Positions 8,286 to 21,314 are shown, numbered from the stretch's first letter. The stretch is DNA of 64,000 bases from Alkalihalobacillus deserti (GCF_020734105.1 NZ_JAJAFR010000017.1:1-64000), one strand, 5' to 3'. Notes: a model not told the origin generated them from the letters alone. Program-made: numbers and translations.

Positions 8286-8325
8286 GTAACATTCCGAACC
8301 CGGGGCTAGTGGGTTTTGGAATTAC
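8286..8325 (-). ncRNA. L13 autoregulatory leader hairpin
   Basis: The transcript between the promoter and rplM folds into a hairpin: outer arm 8318-8325 with 8286-8295 (GTAATTCC/GGAATGTTAC, two bulged bases) and inner arm AACCC (8311-8315) with GGGTT (8297-8301). Structured L13 leaders are known in Firmicutes (Rfam L13_leader); this fits by position and shape, though I cannot run the covariance model. Confidence 0.6.
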
Positions 8326-8333
8326 CATCTAAC

Positions 8334-8362
8334 ATCATATAATATTGGAAACCCAATGTCAA
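8334..8362 (-). promoter_or_regulatory. SigA promoter of rplM-rpsI
   Basis: Minus-strand -35 TTGACA at 8357-8362, 17-base spacer, -10 TATGAT at 8334-8339. Near-consensus and about 105 bases upstream of rplM, leaving room for the leader hairpin. Confidence 0.9.
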
Positions 8363-8419
8363 CAACTTGTTACACTAGGAGTCGTTGTCATATACATTTT
8401 TTTATAATAAGCCATTTTT

Positions 8420-9184
8420 TCAATAATTTCCAGTGAAGATAGACGTTTCATACGTGACCTTCCATAGAAATAATCCGTTTCCAGGAGCAGTTTTTCCTGC
8501 TAATGTTCGATCTTGAGCTTGAAGAATCATTGACATTTCAGACGGTTCCCATTTTCCGACTCCAACCTCTAGCAATGTACCGACAATTATACGGACCATA
8601 TTATACAAAAATCCGTTCCCTACTAATCGGAAAACAAGCTCATCTTGCTCAATCTCAATTGAAATTTCATATACGGTTCTTACTTTGTCTTTAACGTCTG
8701 TATTGGACGCACAGAATGAGCTGAAATCATACGTCCCAATTAACAAGGAAGCCGCTTCCTTAATTTTTTCAAAATCAAAAGGGTATGGGAAATGAAACGT
8801 TGTATTCCTTCTCCAAACATCTGGTTGTTTACTAAGTAAAACTCGGTAATGATATTCTTTCTTTACTGCCTGATACCTGGAGTGGAAATCATCTGACACA
8901 AAAGCAGCTTCAATGATTCGTACATCGTCTGGCAAGCAGGCATTCATCGCTTTTGGCCACTTGTCTAGTGGAATCAGAAGAGGAGTGTCAAAGTGAAGAA
9001 CTTGTCCTCTTGCATGCACACGAGTATCGGTTCTCCCTGATGAATGAACACGAATGGCCTTCCCTTTATGAAGAGTTGCTAGTGCTGCCTCTATCTCTCG
9101 TTGAACCGTTCGTTTCCCTGGCTGAACTTGATAACCGGAAAAAAGAGTCCCTTCATACATCACCCATAATGCCACACGTTTCAA
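8420..9184 (-). CDS. truA: tRNA pseudouridine(38-40) synthase TruA
   Basis: 254 aa. TTG at 9182-9184 is preferred (GGGAGTGG five bases upstream); the in-frame GTG at 9193 lies inside that ribosome-binding site. TruA isomerises uridines 38-40 in the anticodon arm of many tRNAs. The catalytic Asp sits in GRTDT (about residue 53), KEYHYRVL and the NGFLYNMVRIIVGTLLEVG block are conserved, and the C-terminus has GKTAPGNGLFLWKV. The Gly that normally follows the catalytic motif (GRTDxGVHA) is Arg here (CGT instead of GGT). Last gene of the ecfA1-ecfA2-ecfT-truA cluster, 12 bases after ecfT. Confidence 0.96.
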   Translation of the reverse strand: MKRVALWVMYEGTLFSGYQVQPGKRTVQREIEAALATLHKGKAIRVHSSGRTDTRVHARGQVLHFDTPLLIPLDKWPKAMNACLPDDVRIIEAAFVSDDFHSRYQAVKKEYHYRVLLSKQPDVWRRNTTFHFPYPFDFEKIKEAASLLIGTYDFSSFCASNTDVKDKVRTVYEISIEIEQDELVFRLVGNGFLYNMVRIIVGTLLEVGVGKWEPSEMSMILQAQDRTLAGKTAPGNGLFLWKVTYETSIFTGNY

Positions 9185-9196
9185 TTTTACCACTCC

Positions 9197-10003
9197 CTAG
9201 ACCCAAATATATCTCATTGCTCCAATCATAGCACCAAACGCTATACAGACGATTATAACAAGGGTGTCTTGTCCTTTCCAAACCAAAAGGCGATATTTTG
9301 AGCGGCCTTCTCCACCACGGTAGCCTCTTGCTTCCATGGCCAATGCCAAATCCTCAGCCCTTTTAAACGCACTAATAAATAATGGAATAAGTAAGGGCAA
9401 TAACGCTTTAACCCTTTTCCCCCAAGGTCCAGATGTAAAATCAACACCGCGAGCCATTTGTGCTTTCATGATCTTCTCTGTTTCCTGTAGCAGAGTAGGA
9501 ATAAAACGTAAGGCAATCGACATCATTAAAGCTAATTCATGTGCAGGTAAACCTACCTTTTTTAACGGGGTAAATAGATTCTCTAGTCCATCGGTTAAAT
9601 CAATCGGCTTTGTCGTTAATGTCACAAGGGAAGTAAGCATGACGATTGTAATAAAGCGTACCGCTATAAAAACACCTTGTTTTAACCCTTCTTCATAAAC
9701 CGATAGGATACCAAGACTAAATAAAACATTCCCTTCCCTTGTCATAAATAGATGTAGAATCAGCGTAAAGAGAACAAGCCACAAAATTGGCTTTAGACCT
9801 TTGTAGAGAAACGAAAGAGGAACTTTTGATAAAATAACCATCAAAATTGTAAAAAGAATAACAAGACCGTTAGCATACCAATTATTCGCTAAGAAAATAA
9901 CAAAAACCAGTAAAAAGACACTGATCAGCTTAGAGCGTGGATCTAAACGATGCAGGAATGAGGCCCCCGTAACATATTGTCCAATAATTACATTTTGTAA
10001 CAT
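9197..10003 (-). CDS. ecfT: energy-coupling factor transporter transmembrane protein EcfT
   Basis: 268 aa with five or more membrane segments. EcfT is the shared scaffold of group II ECF vitamin importers: it couples ATP hydrolysis in EcfA1/EcfA2 to interchangeable substrate-binding S components encoded elsewhere. The two coupling-helix motifs are visible as AQMARGVDF (about 180) and AMEARGYRG (about 223); these Ala-Arg-Gly triplets contact the ATPases. Separated from ecfA2 by 4 bases, so translation is probably coupled. Confidence 0.96.
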   Translation of the reverse strand: MLQNVIIGQYVTGASFLHRLDPRSKLISVFLLVFVIFLANNWYANGLVILFTILMVILSKVPLSFLYKGLKPILWLVLFTLILHLFMTREGNVLFSLGILSVYEEGLKQGVFIAVRFITIVMLTSLVTLTTKPIDLTDGLENLFTPLKKVGLPAHELALMMSIALRFIPTLLQETEKIMKAQMARGVDFTSGPWGKRVKALLPLLIPLFISAFKRAEDLALAMEARGYRGGEGRSKYRLLVWKGQDTLVIIVCIAFGAMIGAMRYIWV

Positions 10004-10007
10004 AGGC

Positions 10008-10874
10008 CTACTCCTCCTTTGCTCGCAAAAGCTCTGCTATAAATGCTGAGGTCCCTTCAACATCAAATCGGTTAGGAACCGAAGCTAAATGAAACTTCTC
10101 TTTTACCCCCTGTAAGAAACGAACCGTATTAGGAAGACCAAGGCCCAATTCCTCGAGCCTTTTCGCTTCTTTAAAAATCAAGTCTCTGCCGCCAAACATT
10201 TCGATCTTTCCCTTGTGCATAACAATGATTTGATCGGCATATTTGGCCGCATCTTCCATATGGTGAGTAACTAAGATTGTTGTTGTGTTATGTTCTTTAT
10301 GATAATTTGAAAATAACTCCATCATCTGGTTTCTTCCCTCAGGGTCAAGACCAGCAGCAGGTTCATCAAGCACAAGCACAGACGGCCGACTTGCTAACAC
10401 ACCAGCAATGGCCACCCTTCTCATCTGCCCACCACTTAAATGAAAAGGAGATTTAGCTAAAAAGCTAGTATCTAAACCGACTACCTTTATTAACTCTTGG
10501 GCTCGTTTCGTGGCATGTTCCTTTGATAGCCCAAAATTAACAGGACCAAAACAAATATCTTTTTCTACGGTTTCTTCAAACAACTGATGTTCAGGATATT
10601 GAAAAACATGTCCCACTTTTCTACGTAAGTTTAACAAGTCTATTTTCTTTTCTCCTGCTTTTATCGTAAAAGGACCAACTTGCACAGTTCCAGAGGTTGG
10701 CTTTAGCAAACCATTGATATGTTGAACTAATGTAGACTTTCCTGAGCCTGTGTGGCCGATAATCGCAGTAAAAGAGCCTGATCGAATCTTCATGTTCACG
10801 TCTTCAAGGGCGATTTTTTCAAAGGGAGTCTTAGGCATATAACAATGGTCTACTTCGCTGAATACGATATCCAT
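10008..10874 (-). CDS. ecfA2: energy-coupling factor ATP-binding protein EcfA2
   Basis: 288 aa (289 in B. subtilis). The ATG at 10872-10874 gives [12 protein letters not shown], aligned with homologues; the longer frame is unlikely. ABC ATPase with Walker [10 protein letters not shown] (about 40-48), Q-loop [14 protein letters not shown], signature [13 protein letters not shown], Walker [14 protein letters not shown] and His switch VTHHMEDA. It overlaps the end of ecfA1 by 25 bases, which ties the synthesis of the two non-identical ATPases together. Confidence 0.97.
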   Translation of the reverse strand: MDIVFSEVDHCYMPKTPFEKIALEDVNMKIRSGSFTAIIGHTGSGKSTLVQHINGLLKPTSGTVQVGPFTIKAGEKKIDLLNLRRKVGHVFQYPEHQLFEETVEKDICFGPVNFGLSKEHATKRAQELIKVVGLDTSFLAKSPFHLSGGQMRRVAIAGVLASRPSVLVLDEPAAGLDPEGRNQMMELFSNYHKEHNTTTILVTHHMEDAAKYADQIIVMHKGKIEMFGGRDLIFKEAKRLEELGLGLPNTVRFLQGVKEKFHLASVPNRFDVEGTSAFIAELLRAKEE

Positions 10875-11686
10875 AATTCCGAGATCAGCTCCTCTTCCGT
10901 TAAACATACATTCTCAAGTCTAATTCCCTTATCACGAAGCTCATTTTGCAATTGGACCGAAAAAGGAAGCGTTAATCCTACCTGCCTTAATAGGTCTGGG
11001 GCTTGGAATACATCAATAGGGTGTGCATCTTTAATTATACGCCCCTTATCAAATATGATCACGCGGTCGGCAAGTACGGCCTCGTCCATATCATGAGTAA
11101 TAGAAATAATCGTAATACCACGTTGGTGAAGCCTCTTTAACGTATCTAGTACTTCTTTACGGCCGACTGGATCTAGCATAGAGGTCGATTCATCAAAAAT
11201 CAAAACTTCTGGTTCCATTGCCATTACCCCAGCAATAGCCACTCTTTGCTTTTGACCACCTGATAAGCGGTAAGGCTCTGCATCTAGTAAATGGCTAATT
11301 CCAATTAAATGAGCGTATCGATCAATTCGAACTTGCATCACGTCACGCGTAAGACCTAAATTTTCTAAGCCAAAAGCAAGATCATCTCGTACTGTCGTCG
11401 CGACAAACTGATGATCAGGATTTTGAAAAACCATTCCAACAGTTTTTCGAATGTTCCATATTTCCTTTTCATCAGTAGTGGACAATCCATTAATTATCAC
11501 GGCTCCACTTGTTGGGGGTAATAGTCCATTGAGCAGGCGACCAAATGTTGACTTTCCTGAGCCGTTACGGCCTAAAACAGCAATCCATTCTTTAGCTGAA
11601 ATAGTGAGACTTAAATTTTCTATAGCCGACTGACCACCTTCGTCATATTGAAATGTAACGTCCTGAAGTTGAATCAGAGTAGACAC
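10850..11686 (-). CDS. ecfA1: energy-coupling factor ATP-binding protein EcfA1
   Basis: 278 aa. GTG at 11684-11686 follows GAGGGGGG; the TTG at 11701 has no ribosome-binding site. Walker A GRNGSGKST (about 38-46), Q-loop VFQNPDHQFVATTV, signature LSGGQKQRVAIAG, Walker B LIFDESTSMLDP (Ser in place of the usual Pro, typical of EcfA1) and His switch ITHDMDEA. It pairs with EcfA2 and EcfT in the ECF importer. First gene of the cluster, behind its own promoter at 11740-11767. Confidence 0.97.
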   Translation of the reverse strand: MSTLIQLQDVTFQYDEGGQSAIENLSLTISAKEWIAVLGRNGSGKSTFGRLLNGLLPPTSGAVIINGLSTTDEKEIWNIRKTVGMVFQNPDHQFVATTVRDDLAFGLENLGLTRDVMQVRIDRYAHLIGISHLLDAEPYRLSGGQKQRVAIAGVMAMEPEVLIFDESTSMLDPVGRKEVLDTLKRLHQRGITIISITHDMDEAVLADRVIIFDKGRIIKDAHPIDVFQAPDLLRQVGLTLPFSVQLQNELRDKGIRLENVCLTEEELISELWISYSAK

Positions 11687-11739
11687 ATAATCCCCCCTCA
11701 AACAAGCAATTTATTTAATTCTAGCATTTATACGCAAAG

Positions 11740-11767
11740 ATTATACCTTAAACATTTGACAGCCAAA
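11740..11767 (-). promoter_or_regulatory. promoter of the ecfA1-truA cluster overlapped by a palindrome
   Basis: Minus-strand -10 TATAAT at 11740-11745 is perfect; a weak -35 (TTTGGC at 11762-11767) lies 16 bases away. The perfect 7-bp inverted repeat ACATTTG-5-CAAATGT at 11752-11770 spans the spacer and -35, a typical operator position. Confidence 0.6.
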
Positions 11768-11770
11768 TGT

Positions 11771-12014
11771 AAGTCTAAATGAGCAGCCAAAGGAGTGAGA
11801 AACTTCACTCGATTCTCCTTTTTCAGAAAACGCAACTTATAATACACTCAATAATCTAATTATAAAGTACTGATAAAGTTCAAATTATCTATGCGGTGTT
11901 CTACTCAACTATGATTCATGTATCAACAATGGCTTTACCACACTATTCCGCCAAAGTTGACAAATAACAGCGATCGTTTTTAAGCAAAATCAACGTTGCT
12001 TAAAAAAAGGCAAA
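11771..12014. other. intergenic region between rplQ terminator and ecf promoter
   Basis: No coding frame with a ribosome-binding site. It contains an imperfect hairpin at 11791-11816 (AAAGGAG / CTCCTTT outer arms with an inner GTGA/TCAC) without a clear U-tract on the minus strand; it may help isolate the ecf cluster from the ribosomal superoperon. Nothing else recognised. Confidence 0.5.
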
Positions 12015-12066
12015 CAAAAAAGGGCCCAGAAACAGAGCATACGTGCTCAGATCTGATTTGCCCTTT
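12015..12066 (-). terminator. terminator of the S10-spc-alpha superoperon
   Basis: Arms AAAGGGC/GCCCTTT (12060-12066 with 12019-12025) enclose a second hairpin GAGCA-CGTA-TGCTC; T-rich tract follows on the minus strand (12015-12021). It lies 35 bases after rplQ. Confidence 0.88.
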
Positions 12067-12100
12067 GTCGCCTCATCTATTCACTCAACGAACAAATTGA

Positions 12101-12463
12101 TTATACGAGTTCAATAATAACCATTGGAGCACCGTCATCACGACGAGGTCCAATTTTAAGAATACGTGTATAACCACCTTGACGTTCTTCATAACGAGTT
12201 GCAATATCAGAGAATAATTTTTGGATAGCGTCTTGACCAGACTCCGTATCAGCAACTTCTCTACGAATGAAAGCAGCAGCTTGACGACGTGCATGTAAAT
12301 CTCCACGCTTACCAAGAGTAATCATTTTCTCAACGATTGAGCGAAGCTCTTTCGCTTTTGCTTCAGTCGTTTGGATGCGCTCATTGATAATAAGATCAGT
12401 AGCTAAATCACGGAATAAAGCCTTACGACCAGAACTATCACGACCTAATTTTGCGTATGCCAT
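12101..12463 (-). CDS. rplQ: 50S ribosomal protein L17
   Basis: 120 aa, matching B. subtilis. ATG at 12461-12463 gives [20 protein letters not shown] after an AGGAGG-type site; the 14-residue longer frame is spurious. L17 binds 23S rRNA around the exit-tunnel rim. The family block [15 protein letters not shown] is intact. It is the last gene of the alpha operon, 76 bases after rpoA and immediately before a strong terminator. Confidence 0.99.
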   Translation of the reverse strand: MAYAKLGRDSSGRKALFRDLATDLIINERIQTTEAKAKELRSIVEKMITLGKRGDLHARRQAAAFIRREVADTESGQDAIQKLFSDIATRYEERQGGYTRILKIGPRRDDGAPMVIIELV

Positions 12464-12539
12464 GTTGTTTCCCTCCTTTGTTACCTGCTCAGTTAAAACG
12501 AGCAAAGACTATTATAAACGATTAAGATAGATTGCCTAC

Positions 12540-13484
12540 CTATTCTTCTTTACGAAGACCTAGACCAAGCTCCCCAAGTTTCTCTTGAACTTCTTCAAGT
12601 GATTTACGACCAAGGTTACGAACTTTCATCATGTCTTCTTCAGACTTATGAGTTAGTTCCTGAACCGTGTTGATCCCAGCTCGCTTCAAGCAATTGTAAG
12701 AACGAACAGATAGATCTAGTTCCTCAATTGTCATTTCAAGAACTTTTTCTTTCTGATCTTCTTCTTTTTCAACCATTATCTCAGCGTGTTGAGCTTGATC
12801 AGTCATTCCAACAAAGATATTTAAGTGCTCTGTTAAGATCTTCGCACCTAAAGAAACAGCTTCTTCAGGACGAATGCTTCCATCAGTCCAGACATCAAGA
12901 GTTAGTTTGTCATAGTTAGTTACTTGACCGACGCGTGTATTCTCAACTTGATAATTTACTCGTGAAACCGGTGTGTAAATAGAATCGATAGGAATAACCC
13001 CAATTGGTTGTTCATCGTTCTTATTACCCTCAGCAAGGATATAACCACGACCTCGCTTAGCTACTAAACGCATATGTAAATGCGCACCAGCAGCAAGCGT
13101 AGCAATATGAAGATCTGGATTCAGTACTTCAACATCACTATCATGCGTTAAATCATTTGCTGTTACAACTCCTTCACCTTGAATATCAATCTCAAGGGTC
13201 TTCTCTTCATCTGAATAGATTTTAAGAGCAAGCTTTTTTAAGTTCAAAATAATTGTTGTTACATCTTCAACTACACCTTCGATGGTTGAGAATTCATGTA
13301 AAACCGAATCAATTTGAACAGAAGTTACAGCAGCGCCAGGCAAAGAGGAAAGAAGAATACGACGTAGGGAGTTTCCTAAAGTTGTACCATATCCACGCTC
13401 TAATGGTTCAACGATAAATTTTCCATACTTTGCGTCTTCACTTACTTCAACCGCTTCAATATTTGGCTTCTCAATTTCAATCAT
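12540..13484 (-). CDS. rpoA: RNA polymerase subunit alpha
   Basis: 314 aa, as in B. subtilis. The N-terminal domain (1-230) drives dimerisation and beta/beta' assembly ([20 protein letters not shown] near 32-51). The C-terminal domain (about 245-310), [20 protein letters not shown], binds UP elements and activators through its helix-hairpin-helix and keeps the contact Arg. Preceded by a 164-base gap with a hairpin (13531-13559), the only long gap inside the alpha operon. Confidence 0.99.
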   Translation of the reverse strand: MIEIEKPNIEAVEVSEDAKYGKFIVEPLERGYGTTLGNSLRRILLSSLPGAAVTSVQIDSVLHEFSTIEGVVEDVTTIILNLKKLALKIYSDEEKTLEIDIQGEGVVTANDLTHDSDVEVLNPDLHIATLAAGAHLHMRLVAKRGRGYILAEGNKNDEQPIGVIPIDSIYTPVSRVNYQVENTRVGQVTNYDKLTLDVWTDGSIRPEEAVSLGAKILTEHLNIFVGMTDQAQHAEIMVEKEEDQKEKVLEMTIEELDLSVRSYNCLKRAGINTVQELTHKSEEDMMKVRNLGRKSLEEVQEKLGELGLGLRKEE

Positions 13485-13530
13485 TAAACAAACCCTCCTT
13501 CAAAACGTCGAACTCCGGTAGACTGCAAGG

Positions 13531-13559
13531 ATTGCCTAACCGGATAACCAGTAGGCAAT
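13531..13559 (-). other. hairpin in the rpsK-rpoA intergenic region
   Basis: Perfect 8-bp arms ATTGCCTA/TAGGCAAT (13552-13559 with 13531-13538) with an inner CTGG-CCGG pairing form a stable stem 46 bases upstream of rpoA. There is no U-tract, so it is not a terminator; it may stabilise or process the mRNA or control rpoA translation. Confidence 0.6.
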
Positions 13560-13648
13560 TCCTAAGCTTACACCATTTTGCCAACAGGACTGTTATCGCT
13601 CTATCCATTATTGACAAATTAGGGAAATCTATACAATGATTGATTCCG

Positions 13649-14041
13649 TTATACTCTACGACGTTTTGGCGGGCGACAACCGTTGTGAGGAACTGGAGTA
13701 ACATCTTTAATCATGTTCACTTCAAGCCCAACAGCTTGTAAAGAACGGATCGCCGCTTCACGACCTGCACCTGGTCCTTTAACTGAAACCTCAACAGTTT
13801 TCATGCCATGATCCATTGAAGCTTTACCAGCTTGCTCTGCAGCCATTTGAGCAGCAAATGGAGTTGATTTACGAGAACCCTTGAAACCTAATCCACCAGC
13901 ACTTGCCCAAGAAATTGTATTACCATGCGTATCTGTAATTGTCACAATCGTATTGTTGAACGTAGAACGAATGTGAGCAATCCCAGATTCAACATTTTTA
14001 CGTTGGCGACGCTTTGGACGAGTATTCGTTTTCTTAGCCAT
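13649..14041 (-). CDS. rpsK: 30S ribosomal protein S11
   Basis: 130 aa. S11 sits on the 30S platform and helps shape the E site and the mRNA exit channel. Signature blocks [36 protein letters not shown] and [16 protein letters not shown] are complete. 20 bases downstream of rpsM; followed by the structured gap before rpoA. Confidence 0.99.
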   Translation of the reverse strand: MAKKTNTRPKRRQRKNVESGIAHIRSTFNNTIVTITDTHGNTISWASAGGLGFKGSRKSTPFAAQMAAEQAGKASMDHGMKTVEVSVKGPGAGREAAIRSLQAVGLEVNMIKDVTPVPHNGCRPPKRRRV

Positions 14042-14061
14042 TTTTTATGCGACCTCCTTTA

Positions 14062-14427
14062 CTACTTTTTCTTATTTGCTACAGTACGACGAGGACCTTT
14101 ACGCGTACGTGCATTGTTTTTAGAATTTTGTCCACGAACAGGTAATCCACGACGGTGGCGAACACCACGATATGAACCAATTTCAATAAGACGTTTAATG
14201 TTAAGTGAAACTTCACGACGAAGGTCACCCTCTACTCTGTACCCTTCAACCGCTTCACGAATACGTCCTAATTCTTCTTCAGTAAGATCACGAACACGTG
14301 TATTTTCAGATACACCTGCTTTCGCTAGAATTTCAGACGACTTAGTTTTGCCGATTCCAAAGACATACGTTAGTGAAATAACTACGCGTTTATCACGTGG
14401 AATATCGACGCCTGCGATACGTGCCAT
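14062..14427 (-). CDS. rpsM: 30S ribosomal protein S13
   Basis: 121 aa. S13 is in the 30S head, forms intersubunit bridges to L5 and touches P-site tRNA with its basic tail. Starts [20 protein letters not shown] and carries the [14 protein letters not shown] motif (about 91-104). 20 bases after rpmJ. Confidence 0.99.
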   Translation of the reverse strand: MARIAGVDIPRDKRVVISLTYVFGIGKTKSSEILAKAGVSENTRVRDLTEEELGRIREAVEGYRVEGDLRREVSLNIKRLIEIGSYRGVRHRRGLPVRGQNSKNNARTRKGPRRTVANKKK

Positions 14428-14447
14428 GTGCAGAACCTCCTTATTTA

Positions 14448-14573
<126 letters not shown>

Positions 14574-14662
14574 CTATATGGTACGGAGTGCACTGATTAG
14601 CAATGTAATCAGATTAAAGCAAAACAACAGTATATTATTTTGCTAGTCGCTCTCGCAACGTA

Positions 14663-14881
14663 TTATTTGTATCGATATGTGATTCGTCCACGTGTTAGAT
14701 CATAAGGCGAAAGTTCTACTGTCACCTTATCACCAGGGAGAATTCGAATGAAATGCATACGAATCTTTCCAGAAACGTGGGCAAGAATCTTATGACCATT
14801 TTCTAGTTCAACGCGAAACATTGCATTAGGAAGCGGCTCAATAACCGTACCTTCCACCTCAATAACATCTTCTTTAGCCAC
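14663..14881 (-). CDS. infA: translation initiation factor IF-1
   Basis: 72 aa, one S1/OB-fold domain. IF-1 occupies the 30S A site during initiation and works with IF-2 and IF-3. The family sequence [20 protein letters not shown] start, [20 protein letters not shown] and [15 protein letters not shown] end are complete. Four bases downstream of the KOW-domain gene, so probably translated with it. Confidence 0.99.
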   Translation of the reverse strand: MAKEDVIEVEGTVIEPLPNAMFRVELENGHKILAHVSGKIRMHFIRILPGDKVTVELSPYDLTRGRITYRYK

Positions 14882-14885
14882 AGGT

Positions 14886-15194
14886 TCACTCTCCTTCCTT
14901 CAGTAAATCAGACCGTTGCTCTAAAAAATTCGTTAGCGCATAACGTAATTTTCCATTAGTAACACGTCCTGTTTCTATAAAGCTGCCCTTAACTTCATCA
15001 GCAATGTAATCAATTAATTCTAGGTGATAAATATTCTTTTTCTTCGCGCGGTCAACTTTACGCTTATCGCCATCAGCAATCCTTACAAAACGTTCGTCAA
15101 TCAGATCAATAATAATTCCATAATCACCTTGATCTCGACCTTTTGTAACCATCACGATTTGACCAATCTCCGGAGTTTGACCAGAGTCTTGCAT
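14886..15194 (-). CDS. ybzG: KOW-domain RNA-binding protein (L14e/L6e-like)
   Basis: About 102 aa. The start is uncertain: the ATG at 15194 is favoured because TAGGTGAT precedes it at normal spacing and overlaps the earlier GTG/ATG codons. An N-terminal KOW motif ([22 protein letters not shown] with RFVRIADGD following) is the fold shared with L14e/L6e/L27e ribosomal proteins. Bacillus genomes carry this gene between map and infA; its function is not established, and an rRNA-binding role is only inferred from the fold and the company it keeps. Confidence 0.85.
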   Translation of the reverse strand: MQDSGQTPEIGQIVMVTKGRDQGDYGIIIDLIDERFVRIADGDKRKVDRAKKKNIYHLELIDYIADEVKGSFIETGRVTNGKLRYALTNFLEQRSDLLKEGE

Positions 15195-15212
15195 AGAGAT
15201 CATCACCTACAA

Positions 15213-17974
<2,762 letters not shown>

Positions 17975-17975
<1 letters not shown>

Positions 17976-18415
17976 TAAATCACCTCAGTTTTTCCGCCAG
18001 CAGCTTCGATAGCTTCTACTGCAGATGCTGAGAACTTATGTGCTTTAACAGTTAATTTATTTTCAAGTTTACCGTTACCAAGGATCTTAATTCCGTATTT
18101 AACGTTTTTCACAGTTCCTGTTTCGATAAGAAGTTCAGGAGTAACCTCGGTACCCGCTTCAAAGCGGTTTAACGTATCAAGGTTTACTACTGTAAACTCT
18201 TTGCGAGTAGGATTTGTAAATCCACGTTTTGGTAAACGACGATATAAAGGATTTTGACCACCCTCAAATCCAGGACGTACACCACCGCCAGAACGTGAGT
18301 TTTGACCTTTATGTCCTCTTCCCGCTGTTTTACCGTTACCAGAACCAATACCGCGACCTACACGGTTACGTTCTTTACGTGATCCTTCTGCAGGCTTCAA
18401 CTCATGAAGTTTCAT
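17975..18415 (-). CDS. rplO: 50S ribosomal protein L15
   Basis: 146 aa. L15 is a late-assembly 23S-binding protein with a long basic Gly-rich N-terminal extension ([21 protein letters not shown], about 17-37) that enters the subunit core. The C-terminal globular block with [17 protein letters not shown] is complete. Its stop overlaps the secY start by one base. Confidence 0.99.
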
Positions 18416-18447
18416 GTTGACACCTCCTCGTTATTATAGATAAGCAA

Positions 18448-18636
18448 TTAAGCTTCGATTTCTTTAACAGTTAAAAGGTGAGATACCTTATTTACCATAC
18501 CGCGAATCGCAGCGTTATCTTGTTGAACAACCGTTTGATGCATTTTACGTAAACCAAGAGTGTTCACAGTAACGCGTTGGTCTTCCGGACGCCCGATAAG
18601 ACTACGAGTGAGGGTAATTTCTAATTTCTTAGCCAT
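18448..18636 (-). CDS. rpmD: 50S ribosomal protein L30
   Basis: 62 aa, slightly longer than the 59 of B. subtilis. Short bacterial L30 with [18 protein letters not shown] and [21 protein letters not shown]. It lies between rpsE and rplO, 13 bases after rpsE, with its own AGGAGG-type site. Confidence 0.99.
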   Translation of the reverse strand: MAKKLEITLTRSLIGRPEDQRVTVNTLGLRKMHQTVVQQDNAAIRGMVNKVSHLLTVKEIEA

Positions 18637-18649
18637 TTATTTTCCCTCC

Positions 18650-19150
18650 TTAACCTAACAGTTCTTCCACGGATTTGCCGCGAAGTTTAGCAACCTCTTC
18701 AGCACGTTTTAAACCTTGTAGTCCTTGCATAGTTGCACGAACCATATTGATTGGGTTATTTGAACCAAGAGATTTTGAAAGAATATCACCGATACCTGCT
18801 AATTCAAGTACGGCACGTACTGGTCCACCAGCGATGATTCCAGTACCTTCTGAAGCATTTTTTAGAAAGACGCGTCCAGCACCAAAATGTCCAACAATCT
18901 CATGAGGGATTGTTGTACCAACAACTGGTACTTCAATAAGGTTCTTCTTTGCATCTTCTATAGCCTTGCGAATCGCTTCTGGAACTTCTTGAGCTTTACC
19001 CATACCGAATCCAACATGACCATTTTTATCGCCAACTACAACTAATGCAGCAAAGCGGAAACGACGCCCACCTTTAACTACTTTAGCAACACGATTAACA
19101 GCTACTACTTTTTCTTCAAGTTCCAACGTATTAGGGTCAATACGACGCAT
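18650..19150 (-). CDS. rpsE: 30S ribosomal protein S5
   Basis: 166 aa, as in B. subtilis. The N-terminal double-stranded-RNA-like S5 domain ([20 protein letters not shown]) is followed by the C-terminal domain with [21 protein letters not shown]5 contributes to decoding accuracy and to the mRNA entry helicase; the loop residues around VKGG, where spectinomycin-resistance changes occur, are the normal ones. Confidence 0.99.
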   Translation of the reverse strand: MRRIDPNTLELEEKVVAVNRVAKVVKGGRRFRFAALVVVGDKNGHVGFGMGKAQEVPEAIRKAIEDAKKNLIEVPVVGTTIPHEIVGHFGAGRVFLKNASEGTGIIAGGPVRAVLELAGIGDILSKSLGSNNPINMVRATMQGLQGLKRAEEVAKLRGKSVEELLG

Positions 19151-19170
19151 TCGTTTTCCCTCCTTTTTCT

Positions 19171-19530
19171 TTAGAATTGCAATCCAGCCTCGCGGGCTGC
19201 ATCTGCAAGTGTTGCTACACGTCCGTGATATAAATAACCACCACGGTCAAACACAACTACTTTATGTCCATTCTCAATCGCACGTTTTGCTACGAGTTCA
19301 CCTACAAGTTTAGCCGCATCTACTTTCGATGCATCTGCAACTACCTCTGAGTCAAGTGTAGAAGCAGAAGCAAGTGTAACACCATTTACATCATCAATTA
19401 ATTGAGCGTAAATATGTTTAGATGAACGGAAAACATTGAGGCGAGGACGTTCAGGTGTACCTGTAATCGCACGTCGAACATGTGCATGTCTTTTCTTACG
19501 AGCTACGTTTTTATTACGCTTCGTAATCAT
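19171..19530 (-). CDS. rplR: 50S ribosomal protein L18
   Basis: 119 aa. L18 binds 5S rRNA with L5 and L25-type proteins in the central protuberance. Basic N-terminus ([18 protein letters not shown]) and the conserved [20 protein letters not shown] and [20 protein letters not shown] blocks. 30 bases after rplF. Confidence 0.99.
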   Translation of the reverse strand: MITKRNKNVARKKRHAHVRRAITGTPERPRLNVFRSSKHIYAQLIDDVNGVTLASASTLDSEVVADASKVDAAKLVGELVAKRAIENGHKVVVFDRGGYLYHGRVATLADAAREAGLQF

Positions 19531-19560
19531 TGAACGTCATTCCTTTCCGTAAGTTAATGA

Positions 19561-20097
19561 TTATTTACCTGTCTTACCTTCTTTACGACGAACAAATTCG
19601 CCTTCATAACGAATCCCTTTACCCTTGTAAGGTTCAGGTAAACGTACAGAACGAATGTTAGATGCAACAGCACCAACGCGCTCTTTATCAATACCTTTTA
19701 CAATAACCTTCGTGTTAGAAGGAACATCGATCTCAATTCCTTGTTCAGGAGTGATTTCAACTGGGTGAGAGTAACCAACGTTAAGTACAAGCTTTTGACC
19801 TGACTTAGTAGCACGGTAACCGACACCGATAAGCTCAAGACCACGCTCATAACCTTTTGTTACACCTTCAACCATGTTATTGATCAAACTACGTGTTGTA
19901 CCGTGAAGCGCACGGTGCAACTTGTTGTCAGAAGGACGTTCAACTGTAACTAGGTTTTCCTCAATAACAATTTTCATATCCTCATGAAGGTTACGCTTAA
20001 GCTCACCTTTAGGACCTTTAACAGTCATTAAAGTGCCATCTAGAGTGATTGTTACTCCACTTGGTACTTCAACTGGTTTTTTACCAATACGAGACAT
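19561..20097 (-). CDS. rplF: 50S ribosomal protein L6
   Basis: 178 aa with two repeated L6 domains. It is near the sarcin-ricin loop and the GTPase centre. Start [17 protein letters not shown] and the [20 protein letters not shown]-terminal motif are conserved. 33 bases after rpsH. Confidence 0.99.
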   Translation of the reverse strand: MSRIGKKPVEVPSGVTITLDGTLMTVKGPKGELKRNLHEDMKIVIEENLVTVERPSDNKLHRALHGTTRSLINNMVEGVTKGYERGLELIGVGYRATKSGQKLVLNVGYSHPVEITPEQGIEIDVPSNTKVIVKGIDKERVGAVASNIRSVRLPEPYKGKGIRYEGEFVRRKEGKTGK

Positions 20098-20130
20098 TCT
20101 TGTACACCTCCGTTCATTTCAAGGATTATA

Positions 20131-20529
20131 TTACCAAACGTATGCTAATACTTCGCCACCAACTTGTTGTTGACGTGCATCCTTGTCTGTCATTAAACCA
20201 TTTGATGTTGAAACTAATGCGATTCCAAGTCCACCTAAAACACGAGGAAGTTCGCCAGCTTTTGCATAAACACGTAGTCCAGGCTTACTAATACGCTTAA
20301 GACCTGTGATTACACGCTCATTTGTTGAACCGTATTTCAAGAAGATACGAATAACACCTTGTTTGTTATCTTCAATGTATTCGAAATCACGAATAAAACC
20401 TTCACGCTTAAGAATATCAGCAATTTCCTTCTTCACTTTTGAAGCAGGTAATTCTAACTTCTCGTGGCGAACTGTGTTTGCATTACGAATACGAGTAAGC
20501 ATATCTGCAATTGGATCTGTCATGACCAT
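20131..20529 (-). CDS. rpsH: 30S ribosomal protein S8
   Basis: 132 aa, starting [18 protein letters not shown] as in B. subtilis. S8 is a primary 16S-binding protein of the 30S body and, in E. coli, a translational repressor of the spc operon; a regulatory site is not visible here. C-terminal [20 protein letters not shown] block complete. Confidence 0.99.
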   Translation of the reverse strand: MVMTDPIADMLTRIRNANTVRHEKLELPASKVKKEIADILKREGFIRDFEYIEDNKQGVIRIFLKYGSTNERVITGLKRISKPGLRVYAKAGELPRVLGGLGIALVSTSNGLMTDKDARQQQVGGEVLAYVW

Positions 20530-20558
20530 AATTATTTACCTCCTTCCCGTTCTTGGGA

Positions 20559-20774
<216 letters not shown>

Positions 20775-21314
20775 TTATTTTTGAAATGGCATTCCCATTT
20801 GAGTTAAAAGTTCACGAGCTTCTTCATCCGTGTTAGCAGTTGTTACTAGAACAATATCCATTCCACGAACTTTATCTACTTTATCGTAATCAACCTCAGG
20901 GAAAATTAATTGCTCTTTTACACCTAATGTGTAGTTTCCGCGACCATCAAAAGCTTTTTTTGAAATCCCACGGAAGTCACGTACACGAGGAAGTGACACG
21001 CTAATTAATTTATCAAGAAAATCATACATACGCTCACCACGAAGTGTTACCTTCGCGCCAATTGGCATACCTTCACGCAATTTGAAACCAGCGATAGATT
21101 TCTTTGCTTTTGTTACTAATGGCTTTTGTCCAGTGATTTCAGCTAACTCTTCAACAGCTTTATCAAGTGCTTTAGCATTAGAAACTGCATCACCAACACC
21201 CATATTTACAACAATCTTTTCAAGCTTAGGAACAGCCATAACAGATGAATAGTTGAATTTCTCTACTAGGCTAGGAACGATTTCACTTGAATACTTTTCT
21301 TTTAGACGACTCAT
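20775..21314 (-). CDS. rplE: 50S ribosomal protein L5
   Basis: 179 aa. L5 binds 5S rRNA and forms the bridge to S13 and P-site tRNA. Conserved [39 protein letters not shown] and DVVLVTT-like [16 protein letters not shown] elements are present. 26 bases after rplX. Confidence 0.99.
   Translation of the reverse strand: MSRLKEKYSSEIVPSLVEKFNYSSVMAVPKLEKIVVNMGVGDAVSNAKALDKAVEELAEITGQKPLVTKAKKSIAGFKLREGMPIGAKVTLRGERMYDFLDKLISVSLPRVRDFRGISKKAFDGRGNYTLGVKEQLIFPEVDYDKVDKVRGMDIVLVTTANTDEEARELLTQMGMPFQK

Noticed and set aside
11771..12014. Riboswitch upstream of ecfA1
   Set aside because: No structure resembling a vitamin riboswitch aptamer; only a weak hairpin lying upstream of the promoter.
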